From the NCBI RefSeq assembly GCF_914484835.1, contig NZ_CAJZAR010000061.1, positions 1 through 64,000 on the forward strand: a DNA stretch of 64,000 nucleotides. The letters run 5' to 3'. This document shows, one piece after another, positions 17,522-26,512 of the stretch (position 1 is the first letter of the stretch; each line of letters opens with the position of its first letter). Origin of the DNA: Paraburkholderia tropica. Lineage in GTDB: Bacteria > Pseudomonadota > Gammaproteobacteria > Burkholderiales > Burkholderiaceae. The translations under genes were made by a program, and so were the position numbers. The notes below the pieces were generated by a model. That model made no database searches and was not told the DNA's origin. It saw nothing but the letters and a program-made list of their open reading frames with translations.

Positions 17522-18586
17522 ATGCAGGCAAACGATCGTGCCCGGCCGTTGCGCGTGGGCGTGGTGGGACTGGGGCGGCTCGGACGGCGACATGCGCAGA
17601 ATCTCGCTTACCGCGTGCCGGGCGCGGTGCTGACGGCGGCATGCAGTCCGCTCGACGACGATCTCGCGTGGGCGCGCGAGACGCTGCCCGAAGCACGGCT
17701 TTACACCGACTACGCGCAGTTGCTCGCCGATAGCGAAATCGACGCGGTCTGGCTCGTCACGCCGTCGTCGCTGCATGCGCAGCAGATCGTCGACGCGTTG
17801 CGCGCGGGCAAGCATGTGTTCTGCGAAAAGCCGCTGTCGCTCGACGTCGCCGAATGCGAGCGCGTGGTCGAAGAGGCGCGCCGCCATGCGGGCCAGCAGG
17901 TCATGATCGGCTTCATGCGCCGGTTCGATCCGAGCTATCACGACGCGTTCGACAAGGTGCGCGCGGGCAAGATCGGCAAGCCGTTTCTGGTGCGCTCGCA
18001 GAACTGCGATCTCAACGATCCCGACGGCTTCTTCGTGCGTTTCGCGCCCACGTCGGGCGGCATCTTTCTCGACTGCACGGTGCACGATATTGACGTCGCG
18101 CGCTGGCTGCTCGGCAAGCCGCGCGCCACGCGCGTCTATGCGGCGGGCGCGATCGCGCTGCACGACGGTTTGCGCGAATTCGGCGACGTCGACAACGGCG
18201 TCGCGATCTGCGAATTCGAAGGCGGCAAGCTGGCGATGTTCTACGCCTCGCGCACGATGGCGCACGGCAACGATACGTCGAGCGAGGTGATCGGCACCGC
18301 AGGCGCGTTGGCCATCGGTCATCTGCCGCGCAGCAACCGTGTCGAGATTTACGACGCGCTCGGCGTGCGCAGCGAATGTACGCCCACGTTCTTCGAGCGC
18401 TTCGAGGAAGCGTTCCTGATCGAGGCGCAGGCGTTCGTGGCGTCGGTGCGCGCGCGGCTCAACGGCGCGACGGCCGAGGCGGCGGGGGCGAGCGAAGGCG
18501 CGACGCTGGAGGACGCGCTGGAGGCGACGCGCATCGGTTGTGCGCTGCGAGAATCGCTGCATACGGGGCAGGCGGTGACGCTCTGA
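17522..18586 (+). CDS. Second Gfo/Idh/MocA-family oxidoreductase, possible inositol-isomer dehydrogenase
   Basis: 354 residues. Rossmann motif VGLGRLGRRHAQNLA, FCEKPLSLD with the catalytic Lys, and DCTVHDIDVARWLLG. Being next to iolG in an inositol cluster suggests scyllo- or D-chiro-inositol, or inosose reduction, as substrate, but the sequence alone does not decide. The start is ATG 17522 with CAGGAG upstream; the frame is open further 5' but without a ribosome site. It probably lies in one transcript with iolR and iolG, perhaps attenuated by the hairpin at 17453. Confidence 0.88.
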   Translation: MQANDRARPLRVGVVGLGRLGRRHAQNLAYRVPGAVLTAACSPLDDDLAWARETLPEARLYTDYAQLLADSEIDAVWLVTPSSLHAQQIVDALRAGKHVFCEKPLSLDVAECERVVEEARRHAGQQVMIGFMRRFDPSYHDAFDKVRAGKIGKPFLVRSQNCDLNDPDGFFVRFAPTSGGIFLDCTVHDIDVARWLLGKPRATRVYAAGAIALHDGLREFGDVDNGVAICEFEGGKLAMFYASRTMAHGNDTSSEVIGTAGALAIGHLPRSNRVEIYDALGVRSECTPTFFERFEEAFLIEAQAFVASVRARLNGATAEAAGASEGATLEDALEATRIGCALRESLHTGQAVTL

Positions 18587-18744
18587 ATCGCACGGGGTTC
18601 GTGCGCGAGCGGAGCAGGGCGCTGCTGCGGTAAAATCGCCGCTATCTGATGAGACGTCGAGTCAGTTCGCGTTTCATCAAGCAGAGAACAAGCGCCAGCG
18701 CCGCGAGCAGGTTCGGCGGCGCGTCACCGAAGGATGCAACCCCG

Positions 18745-18978
18745 ATGCAGATTCAGGTTCACAAGGAAGTGGATGCACGCGGGCTGAACTGCCCGCTGCC
18801 GATCCTGCGCGCCAAAAAGGCGCTCGCCGACATGGAAAGCGGCCAGATTCTCAAGGTGCTCGCCACCGATCCCGGCTCGCAGCGCGATTTCGCCGCGTTC
18901 GCGAAGCAGACCGGCAACGAGATCGTGGAGAGCACGCAGCAGGACAAGACGTTCGTGTTCCTGATGCGCCGCCGCTAA
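18745..18978 (+). CDS. TusA/SirA-family sulfurtransferase-like protein
   Basis: 77 residues, the full length of the TusA/SirA fold. The diagnostic motif CPLPILRAKKAL (residues 14-25) holds the persulfide-carrying Cys, and ILKVLATDPGSQRDFAAFAKQTGNEIV follows. TusA-like proteins relay sulfur, for example to tRNA thiolation or molybdenum-cofactor synthesis. The start at 18745 (MQIQVHKEVDARGLNC) fits the family; an upstream extension is not conserved. It is monocistronic and ends in a bidirectional terminator. Confidence 0.88.
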   Translation: MQIQVHKEVDARGLNCPLPILRAKKALADMESGQILKVLATDPGSQRDFAAFAKQTGNEIVESTQQDKTFVFLMRRR

Positions 18979-19004
18979 GCCGTCCACGCGCCGCCCAGGC
19001 GCAT

Positions 19005-19041
19005 AAAAAAAGCCCGCAATCGCGAGATTGCGGGCTTTTTT
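19005..19041. terminator. Bidirectional terminator between tusA-like gene and galU
   Basis: Perfect 11-bp arms agcccgcaatc (19011-19021) and gattgcgggct (19026-19036) with a GCGA tetraloop, six A before and a T-run after. Confidence 0.93.
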
Positions 19042-19069
19042 CTGTCCGGCGGCGCGGCAAGAAAGCGGT

Positions 19070-19951
19070 TTAGCCTTCGAGCACCGGGTTACGCGTGCGC
19101 AGGTATTCGGCGAAGTCGTCGCCCACTTCGGGGTGACGCAGCGCGAATTCCACGGTCGCCTTCAGGTAACCGAGCTTGCTGCCGCAGTCGAAACGCGTGC
19201 CGTGATACTTGTACGCCAGAACCTGCTCGTCGGCGAGCAGCGACTGGATCGCGTCGGTCAGTTGCAGTTCGCCGCCCGCGCCCGGCTTGATCGAGCGGAG
19301 GTGGTCGAAAATGCGCGGCTTGAGCACGTAACGGCCCACCACGCCCAGGTTCGACGGCGCGACTTCGGGCGCCGGCTTTTCGACGATGCCCGAGAGCTTG
19401 ACGATCGAGTCTTCCCACTCCTTGCCGTCGACGATGCCGTACGAGCGCGTTTCCGAGGGCGGGATCTCTTCCACGCCCAGCACCGAGCTATGGTAGTGGT
19501 CGAACACTTCGACCATCTGCTGCATGACGGGCGGCGTGCCGTACAGCAGGTCGTCGGCGAGAATCACGGCGAACGGGTTGTCGCCCACGAGCTTTTCCGC
19601 GCACAGCACGGCGTGACCGAGACCGAGCGCTTCCGGCTGACGCACGTAGAAGCAGTCGACGTTGTTCGGCTTGATGTTGCGAACCAGTTCGAGCAGCTTT
19701 TCCTTGCCGCGCGCTTCGAGTTCGGCTTCGATCTCATACGACTTGTCGAAATGGTCCTCGATCGCGCGCTTGCTGCGCCCGGTCACGAAGATCATTTCGG
19801 TGATGCCCGCCGCGACGGCTTCCTCGACCGCGTACTGGATCAGCGGCTTGTCGACGACCGGCAGCATTTCCTTCGGGCTCGCTTTCGTCGCCGGAAGGAA
19901 GCGCGTGCCGAGGCCCGCCACCGGGAATACCGCTTTCGTTACTTTTAGCAT
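19070..19951 (-). CDS. galU: UTP-glucose-1-phosphate uridylyltransferase
   Basis: 293 residues, full length. Nucleotidyltransferase motif GLGTRFLPATKASPKEMLPVVDKP at the N-terminus, ALGLGHAVLCAE and FAVILADDLL (metal-binding Asp), with the catalytic Lys region KPAPEVAPSNLGVVGRYVL. It makes UDP-glucose for cell-envelope polysaccharides. ATG 19951 has AGGA 9 nt upstream; a longer in-frame extension is not family-like. It is separated from valS by 65 nt on the same strand. Confidence 0.96.
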   Translation of the reverse strand: MLKVTKAVFPVAGLGTRFLPATKASPKEMLPVVDKPLIQYAVEEAVAAGITEMIFVTGRSKRAIEDHFDKSYEIEAELEARGKEKLLELVRNIKPNNVDCFYVRQPEALGLGHAVLCAEKLVGDNPFAVILADDLLYGTPPVMQQMVEVFDHYHSSVLGVEEIPPSETRSYGIVDGKEWEDSIVKLSGIVEKPAPEVAPSNLGVVGRYVLKPRIFDHLRSIKPGAGGELQLTDAIQSLLADEQVLAYKYHGTRFDCGSKLGYLKATVEFALRHPEVGDDFAEYLRTRNPVLEG

Positions 19952-20016
19952 GTCTATAGTCCTGGTCGTGGTGGGATGACGCCGCCCGCGCGCCGCCATC
20001 CGTCACCTTAGCCGAT

Positions 20017-22884
20017 TCAGGCAGGCAGCCGCGCGAGTTGCGCGGTCAGCTTGCCGAGCGTGGCCTGGAATTCTGCCAGTCGTTTCTGCTCCTGTTCAAC
20101 CACGGCAGGCGGAGCTTTCGCAACAAAGCTTTCGTTTCCGAGCTTCGCATTGCACTTCGTCACTTCATTCGACAGCCGGGTGATTTCCTTCGAGAGCCGC
20201 TCGCGTTCCGCGGCCACGTCGATTTCCACCTTCAGCACGAGCTTGTCTGTTCCTACGATAGCAACCGGCGCGCCCGCCGAAGCAGCGTCCAGCGCAGCTT
20301 CGTCGGCGATGATCTGGACCTCCGAAAGCTTCGCGAGCGCCTGCGCGTAAGGCGCAAACGTGGCGAGGCGTTCGGCGTTGCCCGTGGCCAGCAGCGGCAC
20401 CTTGACCGCGGGCGAGAGGTTCATCTCGCCGCGCAGGTTACGGCAGGCGTCGATCACGGTCTTCAGGTCGGCGGCCCATTGCTCGGCGGCTTCGTCGACC
20501 TTCTTCGAGTCCGCGAGCGGGTAGCCCTGCATCATGATCGATGCTTCGCCTTCCGCCGCGCCTTGCGGGTACGCGTCGGTCAGCGGCGCAACCTTTTGCC
20601 ACAGCGCTTCGGTGATGAACGGAATCACCGGATGCGCGAGGCGCAGCACGGTTTCCAGCACGCGCAGCAGCGTGCGGCGCGTGGCGCGCTGCTGCTCGGG
20701 CGTACCGGTCTGGATCTGCACCTTCGCCAGTTCCAGATACCAGTCACAGTATTCATCCCAGACGAACTTGTAAATGGCATTGGCCACATTGTCGAAGCGA
20801 TAGTCGGCGAAACCCTTCGCGACTTCGGCTTCCGTGCGCTGGAGCTGCGAGACGATCCAGCGGTCGGCCTGCGAGAAGTCCGTGTAGCCGCCCGGGCCGC
20901 AATCGCCCGGTTGGCAGTCGCCGGGCTTCGAGAAGCCGCAGTCGTGGCCTTCGCAGTTCATCAGCACGAAACGCGTGGCGTTCCAGAGCTTGTTGCAGAA
21001 GTTGCGGTAGCCCTCGCAGCGCGCCAGGTCGAAGTTGACGTTGCGGCCGAGCGTGGCCATCGACGCCATCGTGAAGCGCAGCGCGTCGGTGCCGTAGGCG
21101 GCGATGCCGTCCGGGAATTCCTTGCGCGTCTTCTTCTCGATGGTGGCGGCCTGCTTCGGGTTCATCAGACCCGTGGTGCGCTTGGCGACCAGCGTTTCGA
21201 GGTCGATGCCGTCGACGATGTCGATCGGGTCGAGCGTGTTGCCCTTGCTCTTCGACATCTTCTGGCCTTCGGCGTCGCGCACGAGACCGTGCACGTAGAC
21301 CGTCTCGAACGGCACCTGGCCGGTGAAGTGCGTGGTCATCATGACCATGCGCGCCACCCAGAAGAAGATGATGTCGAAGCCCGTGACCAGCACCGAGGAG
21401 GGCAGGAAGGCCTTCAGCTCGGGCGTTTCAGCGGGCCAGCCGAGCGACGAGAACGGCACCAGCGCCGACGAGAACCACGTGTCGAGCACGTCTTCGTCGC
21501 GCTTGAGCGCGCCCGTGTAACCCTTGGCGTCGGCCTGCGCGCGGGCTTCCTCTTCGGTCTTCGCGACGAAGATTTCGCCGTTTTCGCCGTACCACGCCGG
21601 GATCTGGTGGCCCCACCAGAGCTGACGCGAGATGCACCAGTCCTGGATGTTTTCGAGCCACTGGTTATACGTGGTGGTCCAGTTTTCCGGCACGAACTTG
21701 ATCTGGCCGTTGCGCACCACGTCGAGCGCGGTTTCGGTGATCGACTTGCCCGGGTTGAACGTGCCTTCCGGCGCCGGCTTGGTCATCGCCACGAACCACT
21801 GGTCGGTGAGCAGCGGTTCGAGCACGACGCCCGTGCGGTCGCCGCGCGGCACCATCAGCTTGTGCGGCTGCACCGATTCGAGTGCGCCGAGCGCTTCGAG
21901 GTCGGCCACGACCTGCTTGCGCGCCTCGAAACGGTCGAGGCCGCGATATTTTTCCGGCGCGTTGTCGTTGATCTTCGCGTCGAGCGTGAGGATCTCGATC
22001 ATCGGCAGGCCGTGACGCTGGCCGACCTGATAGTCGTTGAAGTCGTGCGCGGGCGTGACCTTCACGACGCCCGTGCCGAATTCGCGGTCGACGTAGTCGT
22101 CGGCGATCACGGGGATTTCGCGGCCGGTCAGCGGCAGCTTGACCAGCTTGCCGATCAGGTGCGCATAGCGTTCGTCTTCAGGGTGCACCATCACGGCGGT
22201 GTCGCCGAGCATGGTTTCCGGGCGCGTGGTGGCGACGGTGAGCGTGGCCGAGCCGTCCGCGAGCGGATAGCGGATGTGCCACAGATGACCGTTTTCCTCT
22301 TCGCTCGCCACTTCGAGGTCGGAGACGGCGGTGCCCAGCACCGGGTCCCAGTTCACGAGGCGCTTGCCGCGATAGATCAGGCCCTGATCGTAGAGGCGCA
22401 CGAACACGTCGCGCACGGCGGCCGACATCTTGTCGTCCATCGTGAAGTATTCGCGCGACCAGTCGATCGACGCGCCGAGGCGGCGCACCTGGCCGGTGAT
22501 GGTCGAGCCCGACTGCTGCTTCCATTCCCACACGCGTTCGACGAACTTCTCGCGGCCGAGGTCGTGGCGCGAGACCTTCTGCGCGTCGAGCTGGCGCTCG
22601 ACCACGATCTGCGTGGCGATGCCCGCGTGGTCGGTGCCGGGGACCCACAGCGTGTTTTCGCCGAGCATGCGGTGAAAGCGCGTGAGGCCGTCCATGATCG
22701 TCTGGTTGAACGCGTGCCCCATGTGCAGCGTGCCGGTGACGTTGGGCGGCGGCAACTGGATCGAGAAGTTCTTGCGGCCGGGCTCGAAGGTCGCGGCCGC
22801 GTAGCCTCGACGCTCCCACTCGGGGCCCCAATGGGCCTCGATGGTCTGGGGCTCGAAGCTTTTCGCTAGCGTGCTGTCGCTCAT
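20017..22884 (-). CDS. valS: Valyl-tRNA synthetase
   Basis: 955 residues. Class I motifs HMGH in PPPNVTGTLHMGHAFNQ (near residue 50) and KMSKS in GQKMSKSKGNTLDP (near 545). The editing CP1 domain lies between, the anticodon-binding domain follows, and a C-terminal coiled coil is visible (ERERLSKEITRLSNEVTKCNAKLGNESFVAKAPPAVVEQEQKRL). A Cys-rich loop with spacing C-x4-C-x7-C-x4-C lies near residues 642-662. The ATG at 22884 is chosen as family-like (MSDSTLAKSFEP). Confidence 0.97.
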   Translation of the reverse strand: MSDSTLAKSFEPQTIEAHWGPEWERRGYAAATFEPGRKNFSIQLPPPNVTGTLHMGHAFNQTIMDGLTRFHRMLGENTLWVPGTDHAGIATQIVVERQLDAQKVSRHDLGREKFVERVWEWKQQSGSTITGQVRRLGASIDWSREYFTMDDKMSAAVRDVFVRLYDQGLIYRGKRLVNWDPVLGTAVSDLEVASEEENGHLWHIRYPLADGSATLTVATTRPETMLGDTAVMVHPEDERYAHLIGKLVKLPLTGREIPVIADDYVDREFGTGVVKVTPAHDFNDYQVGQRHGLPMIEILTLDAKINDNAPEKYRGLDRFEARKQVVADLEALGALESVQPHKLMVPRGDRTGVVLEPLLTDQWFVAMTKPAPEGTFNPGKSITETALDVVRNGQIKFVPENWTTTYNQWLENIQDWCISRQLWWGHQIPAWYGENGEIFVAKTEEEARAQADAKGYTGALKRDEDVLDTWFSSALVPFSSLGWPAETPELKAFLPSSVLVTGFDIIFFWVARMVMMTTHFTGQVPFETVYVHGLVRDAEGQKMSKSKGNTLDPIDIVDGIDLETLVAKRTTGLMNPKQAATIEKKTRKEFPDGIAAYGTDALRFTMASMATLGRNVNFDLARCEGYRNFCNKLWNATRFVLMNCEGHDCGFSKPGDCQPGDCGPGGYTDFSQADRWIVSQLQRTEAEVAKGFADYRFDNVANAIYKFVWDEYCDWYLELAKVQIQTGTPEQQRATRRTLLRVLETVLRLAHPVIPFITEALWQKVAPLTDAYPQGAAEGEASIMMQGYPLADSKKVDEAAEQWAADLKTVIDACRNLRGEMNLSPAVKVPLLATGNAERLATFAPYAQALAKLSEVQIIADEAALDAASAGAPVAIVGTDKLVLKVEIDVAAERERLSKEITRLSNEVTKCNAKLGNESFVAKAPPAVVEQEQKRLAEFQATLGKLTAQLARLPA

Positions 22885-22922
22885 GGGTGGAATCTGCCGA
22901 AAAAGAGATGCGGAAACGGTCA

Positions 22923-22928
22923 ATTATA
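22923..22928 (-). promoter_or_regulatory. Candidate -10 box of valS
   Basis: On the minus strand this is a perfect TATAAT, 38 nt before the valS start. No good -35 hexamer is seen at 16-18 nt, so the assignment is partial. Confidence 0.4.
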
Positions 22929-23058
22929 AGGGGAAGTGCCGCACCCGCCCCGACGCATCGAGAGCTTGCGTGGCGCGCATGGGCTGGGCGGTGGGCGGCG
23001 CGGGCGTTGCGCGCCGTGACAGGCGCGCGCTTCGGGCCCGGATTCGGCGATGAAACGG

Positions 23059-23142
23059 GGCACCGGCGCGGGCACCGAAGCGGGTAACGCAGCGTGCACT
23101 GAATCGGCCACCGAAGCGGTGACCGATTCCGGCACTGATTTG
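23059..23142. repeat. Degenerate 12-bp tandem repeat, seven units, in the valS-uvrD intergenic region
   Basis: Seven consecutive 12-mers of the type gg(c/t)ac(c/t)gaagcg: for example 23071-23082 ggcaccgaagcg, 23107-23118 gccaccgaagcg, 23131-23142 ggcactgatttg. The 358-nt gap (22885-23242) otherwise holds only the two divergent promoters. The plus-strand reading gives a Gly/Ala-Thr-x-x periodicity from an ATG at 23050, but there is no ribosome site and I do not call a gene. Confidence 0.7.
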
Positions 23143-23242
23143 CGCCCCGGTCCGCGGAGGGCGCCGCAGGCGGGTGGGATTTATAATGACGGCCGGCTTT
23201 CCCGTCGCGTTGCCCCGCGCGCGCCTCACTCCTCGCTATTCC

Positions 23243-25636
23243 ATGCCCGAACTGCTCGCGAACCTGAACCCCGAACAACACGCCGCCGTCACGCTGCCTA
23301 ACGAACCGGCGCTCATTCTGGCCGGGGCGGGCAGCGGCAAGACGCGCGTGCTCATCACGCGCATCGCGTGGCTGATCCAGCAAGGTCTCGCCTCGCCGAT
23401 GACCATCCTCGCCGTGACCTTCACGAACAAGGCCGCGCGCGAAATGATGAGCCGTCTGCAGGCCATGATGCCGCTCGACACGCGCGGCATGTGGATCGGC
23501 ACCTTCCACGGTCTCTGCAATCGCATGCTGCGCGCGCATTATCGCGACGCGGGCCTGCCGCAGACCTTCCAGATTCTCGATACGGCCGACCAGCTTTCGG
23601 CCATCAAGCGCCTGATGAAGGGCCTGAACGTCGACGACGAAAAGTACCCGGCGAAGAATCTCCAGTACTTCATCAACAACGCGAAGGAGCAGGGCCTGCG
23701 CCCGAAGGACGTCGACGTCACCGACGACTTCAACCGCAAGTTCGTCGAACTCTACGAAGCCTACGACCAGCAGTGCCAGCGCGAAGGCGTGGTCGACTTC
23801 GCCGAGCTGCTGCTGCGCTGCTACGAGCTGCTGTCGTACAACCCGCCGCTGCGCGCGCATTACCAGAGCCGTTTCCGCGACATTCTCGTCGACGAGTTCC
23901 AGGACACCAACAAGCTCCAGTACGCGTGGCTCAAGCTGCTCGCGGGTCAGGGCAACGCGATCTTCGCGGTCGGCGACGACGACCAGTCGATCTACGCATT
24001 CCGCGGCGCGAACGTCGGCAACATGCGCGACTTCGAGAACGAGTTCCGCGTGAAGCACATGATCAAGCTGGAGCAGAACTACCGTTCGCACGGCCATATT
24101 CTCGATGCGGCGAACCATCTGATCTCGCATAACTCGCGGCGTCTGGGCAAGAACCTGCGCACCGATGCGGGGCACGGCGAGCCGGTGCGCGTCTACGAGG
24201 CGGCCACCGATTCGCAGGAAGCGGGCTGGATCGTCGAGGAAATCCGCGCGCTGATCAATCAGGGGCTCGCGCGTCACGAGATCGCGATTCTCTATCGCAG
24301 CAACGCGCAGTCGCGCACGATCGAGCACACGCTCGTGAACGCGGGCGTGCCGTACAAGGTGTATGGCGGCCTGCGATTCTTCGAGCGTCAGGAAGTGAAG
24401 CACGCGCTCGCGTATCTGCGCCTGATCGACAATCCGAACGACGACACCGCGTTCGCGCGCGTCGTGAACTTCCCGACGCGCGGCATCGGCGCGCGCTCGA
24501 TCGAGCAGCTGGCTGACGCGGCGCGTCTTTACAACTGCTCGATGGCCGCGGCGATTCCCTACGTCACGGGCAAGGCGGGCACGAGCCTCGGTTCGTTCGC
24601 CAATCTGGTCGCGAAGATGCGCGCCGAAACCGCGCAGATGAGCCTGCCGGAAACCGTCGAATACACGGTGCGCATGAGCGGTCTCGCCGAGTTCTATCAG
24701 ACCGAGCGCGAAGGTCAGGATCGCCTGGAGAACTTGCAGGAACTCGTGAATGCGGCCACGGCGTTCGTGAGCGAGGCGGGTTATGGCCTCGACACGCCCG
24801 CGCGCTCGATCCCGCTGCGTCCGGGCGCGAGCAACGTGCCGGAAATCGTTTCGCAGGACGGCGAAATCGAAGTGCTCGACGCGGCCACGATCACCGATCC
24901 CGCGCAGAATCCCGACGTCATGACGCCGCTCGCGGGCTTCCTCTCGCACGCGTCGCTCGAAGCGGGCGACAACCAGGCGCAGGCGGGCCAGGACGCCGTC
25001 CAGCTGATGACGGTGCACGCGGCGAAGGGCCTGGAATTCACGGCGGTGTTCATCACCGGTCTCGAAGAGGGCCTGTTCCCGCACGAGAACAGCGCGATGG
25101 AAGCCGACGGGCTGGAGGAAGAACGCCGCCTGATGTACGTGGCGATCACGCGCGCGAAGGAGCGGCTCTATATCTCGTTCGCGCAGAGCCGCCTGCTGCA
25201 CGGCCAGACGCGTTACAACGTGCGTTCGCGCTTCTTCGACGAGCTGCCGCAAGAATCGCTCAAGTGGCTCACGCCGAAGGTCGAGGCGGGCGCGCGCTGG
25301 GGCGGCCGCTCGGATAACGCGGGCTGGGGCCGCGACTGGTTCTCGCGCGGCGGCAATGGCGGAAACGGCGGCGGTAATAGTGGCAACGGCGGCGGCTCGC
25401 GCGATCGCGACGCCTACGTGGCCGACAAGACGCCGCTGCCGTCCTACGCGAACGAACAGCGCGCCGCCGATGCGGGCTTCCGCGTCGGCCAGGCCGTGTT
25501 CCACACCAAGTTCGGCGAGGGCGCGATCATCGCGCTCGAAGGCAGCGGCACCGACGCCAAGGCGCAGGTCCGCTTCAAGCGCCACGGCGAGAAGTGGCTC
25601 GCGCTGGCGGTGGCCAAGCTCCAGGCTGTGGACTAA
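23243..25636 (+). CDS. uvrD: ATP-dependent DNA helicase UvrD/Rep family
   Basis: 797 residues, SF1A helicase. Motif I GAGSGKTR (residues about 31-38), Ia TFTNKAAREM, II VDEFQDTN (Walker B DEFQD), III FAVGDDDQSIYAFRGA, IV QNYRSHGHIL, V VQLMTVHAAKGLEF, VI RLMYVAITRAKERLYI. A Gly/Asn-rich linker (GGNGGNGGGN region) leads to a C-terminal Tudor-like piece (VGQAVFHTKFGEGAIIAL...), which in UvrD/PcrA contacts RNA polymerase. It unwinds DNA 3'-5' in excision and mismatch repair. The start MPELLANLNPEQ fits the family. Confidence 0.94.
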   Translation: MPELLANLNPEQHAAVTLPNEPALILAGAGSGKTRVLITRIAWLIQQGLASPMTILAVTFTNKAAREMMSRLQAMMPLDTRGMWIGTFHGLCNRMLRAHYRDAGLPQTFQILDTADQLSAIKRLMKGLNVDDEKYPAKNLQYFINNAKEQGLRPKDVDVTDDFNRKFVELYEAYDQQCQREGVVDFAELLLRCYELLSYNPPLRAHYQSRFRDILVDEFQDTNKLQYAWLKLLAGQGNAIFAVGDDDQSIYAFRGANVGNMRDFENEFRVKHMIKLEQNYRSHGHILDAANHLISHNSRRLGKNLRTDAGHGEPVRVYEAATDSQEAGWIVEEIRALINQGLARHEIAILYRSNAQSRTIEHTLVNAGVPYKVYGGLRFFERQEVKHALAYLRLIDNPNDDTAFARVVNFPTRGIGARSIEQLADAARLYNCSMAAAIPYVTGKAGTSLGSFANLVAKMRAETAQMSLPETVEYTVRMSGLAEFYQTEREGQDRLENLQELVNAATAFVSEAGYGLDTPARSIPLRPGASNVPEIVSQDGEIEVLDAATITDPAQNPDVMTPLAGFLSHASLEAGDNQAQAGQDAVQLMTVHAAKGLEFTAVFITGLEEGLFPHENSAMEADGLEEERRLMYVAITRAKERLYISFAQSRLLHGQTRYNVRSRFFDELPQESLKWLTPKVEAGARWGGRSDNAGWGRDWFSRGGNGGNGGGNSGNGGGSRDRDAYVADKTPLPSYANEQRAADAGFRVGQAVFHTKFGEGAIIALEGSGTDAKAQVRFKRHGEKWLALAVAKLQAVD

Positions 25637-25650
25637 AGCTCAAGCAAAAA

Positions 25651-25684
25651 GGGCGTGCCAGGGCGCACGCCCATCACGTTTTTT
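25651..25684 (+). terminator. Possible terminator between uvrD and mtnN
   Basis: Eight-base arms gggcgtgc (25651-25658) and gcacgccc (25665-25672), preceded by five A and followed, after atcacg, by six T. The T-run is 6 nt from the stem, so efficiency is doubtful; it could be an attenuator in front of mtnN. Confidence 0.45.
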
Positions 25685-25699
25685 CGGACACTCCCGACG

Positions 25700-26497
25700 A
25701 TGAACACTCCCATCCGTCCGCTCGGCGTGCTCGCCGCGCTGCCCCAGGAACTCGGCGACCTGATCGCCGCCATGCAGGCCGAATCGGGCGTCGTCACGCG
25801 CACCTTCGGCAAGCGCGATTACCACCTCGGCACCGTGCACGGCGCGCCGTGCGTCGTCACGCTCGCGCGCGTCGGCAAGGTGGCGGCCGCGGCCACGACG
25901 AGCGCGCTGATCCATGCGTTCGACGTCGATGCCATCGTATTTACGGGCGTGGCGGGCGGCGTGGGTGAAAATGTGCACGTGGGCGACGTGGTGGTCGGCG
26001 AAACGCTGCTTCAGCACGACATGAACGCCGAGCCGCTGTTTCCGCGTCACGAGATTCCGCTGCTCGCGCGCTCGCGCTTCGACGCCGACCGCGCGCTCGC
26101 CGATGCGCTGGCCGCCGCGTGCGAGCGCTTCATCGCGGAAGAGGGCGACGCGCTCTCGGCGCAATTCGGCGCCGCGCTGCCGCGCCTCGCGAACGCGCGT
26201 CCGGGCCTGCATCGCGGCCTCGTGATCAGCGGCGATCAGTTCGTGGCGAGCGCCGCCGCCGTGGGCGCGCTGCGTGCGCTGCTGCCCGACGCGCTGGCGG
26301 TGGAAATGGAAGGTGCGGCGATCGCCCAGGTCTGCCACGAATACGACGTGCCGTGCGCGATCGTGCGCACGATCTCCGATACCGCCGACGAGCACGCGAG
26401 CACCTCGTTCTCGTCGTTCCTCACCGATATCGCCGGGACGTATTCGACCGGGATTCTCAAGCGTTTTCTCGCGGCGTACACGCCCGTCGCGCGCTGA
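25700..26497 (+). CDS. mtnN: 5'-methylthioadenosine/S-adenosylhomocysteine nucleosidase
   Basis: 265 residues. The catalytic acid/base Glu lies in LAALPQELGDLI, GVAGGVGENVHVGDVVVG is the nucleoside-phosphorylase-fold core, VEMEGAAIAQVCHEYDVPCAIVRTISDTAD has the ribose-binding Met-Glu pair and the catalytic Asp of SDxAD. It removes adenine from MTA, SAH and 5'-deoxyadenosine, which recycles methyl-donor by-products and feeds AI-2 synthesis where LuxS exists. It is about 30 residues longer than E. coli MtnN, mainly by an insertion near residues 135-165. The ATG 25700 has no strong ribosome site. Confidence 0.93.
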   Translation: MNTPIRPLGVLAALPQELGDLIAAMQAESGVVTRTFGKRDYHLGTVHGAPCVVTLARVGKVAAAATTSALIHAFDVDAIVFTGVAGGVGENVHVGDVVVGETLLQHDMNAEPLFPRHEIPLLARSRFDADRALADALAAACERFIAEEGDALSAQFGAALPRLANARPGLHRGLVISGDQFVASAAAVGALRALLPDALAVEMEGAAIAQVCHEYDVPCAIVRTISDTADEHASTSFSSFLTDIAGTYSTGILKRFLAAYTPVAR

Positions 26498-26512
26498 TTC
26501 GCGGCGGCGGGC

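Noticed and set aside
20038..22869. Plus-strand open frame of about 943 codons opposite valS
   Set aside because: Mirror of valS codons, with Arg/His/Glu/Val-rich, repetitive composition and no motifs. Same reasoning for the long minus-strand frames opposite uvrD, mtnN, relA, thrS and the LplT-PlsC gene.
23050..23301. Small repeat protein of 83 residues from the valS-uvrD repeat
   Set aside because: No ribosome site, the frame runs into the uvrD coding start in another frame, and units have drifted; treated as a DNA repeat.
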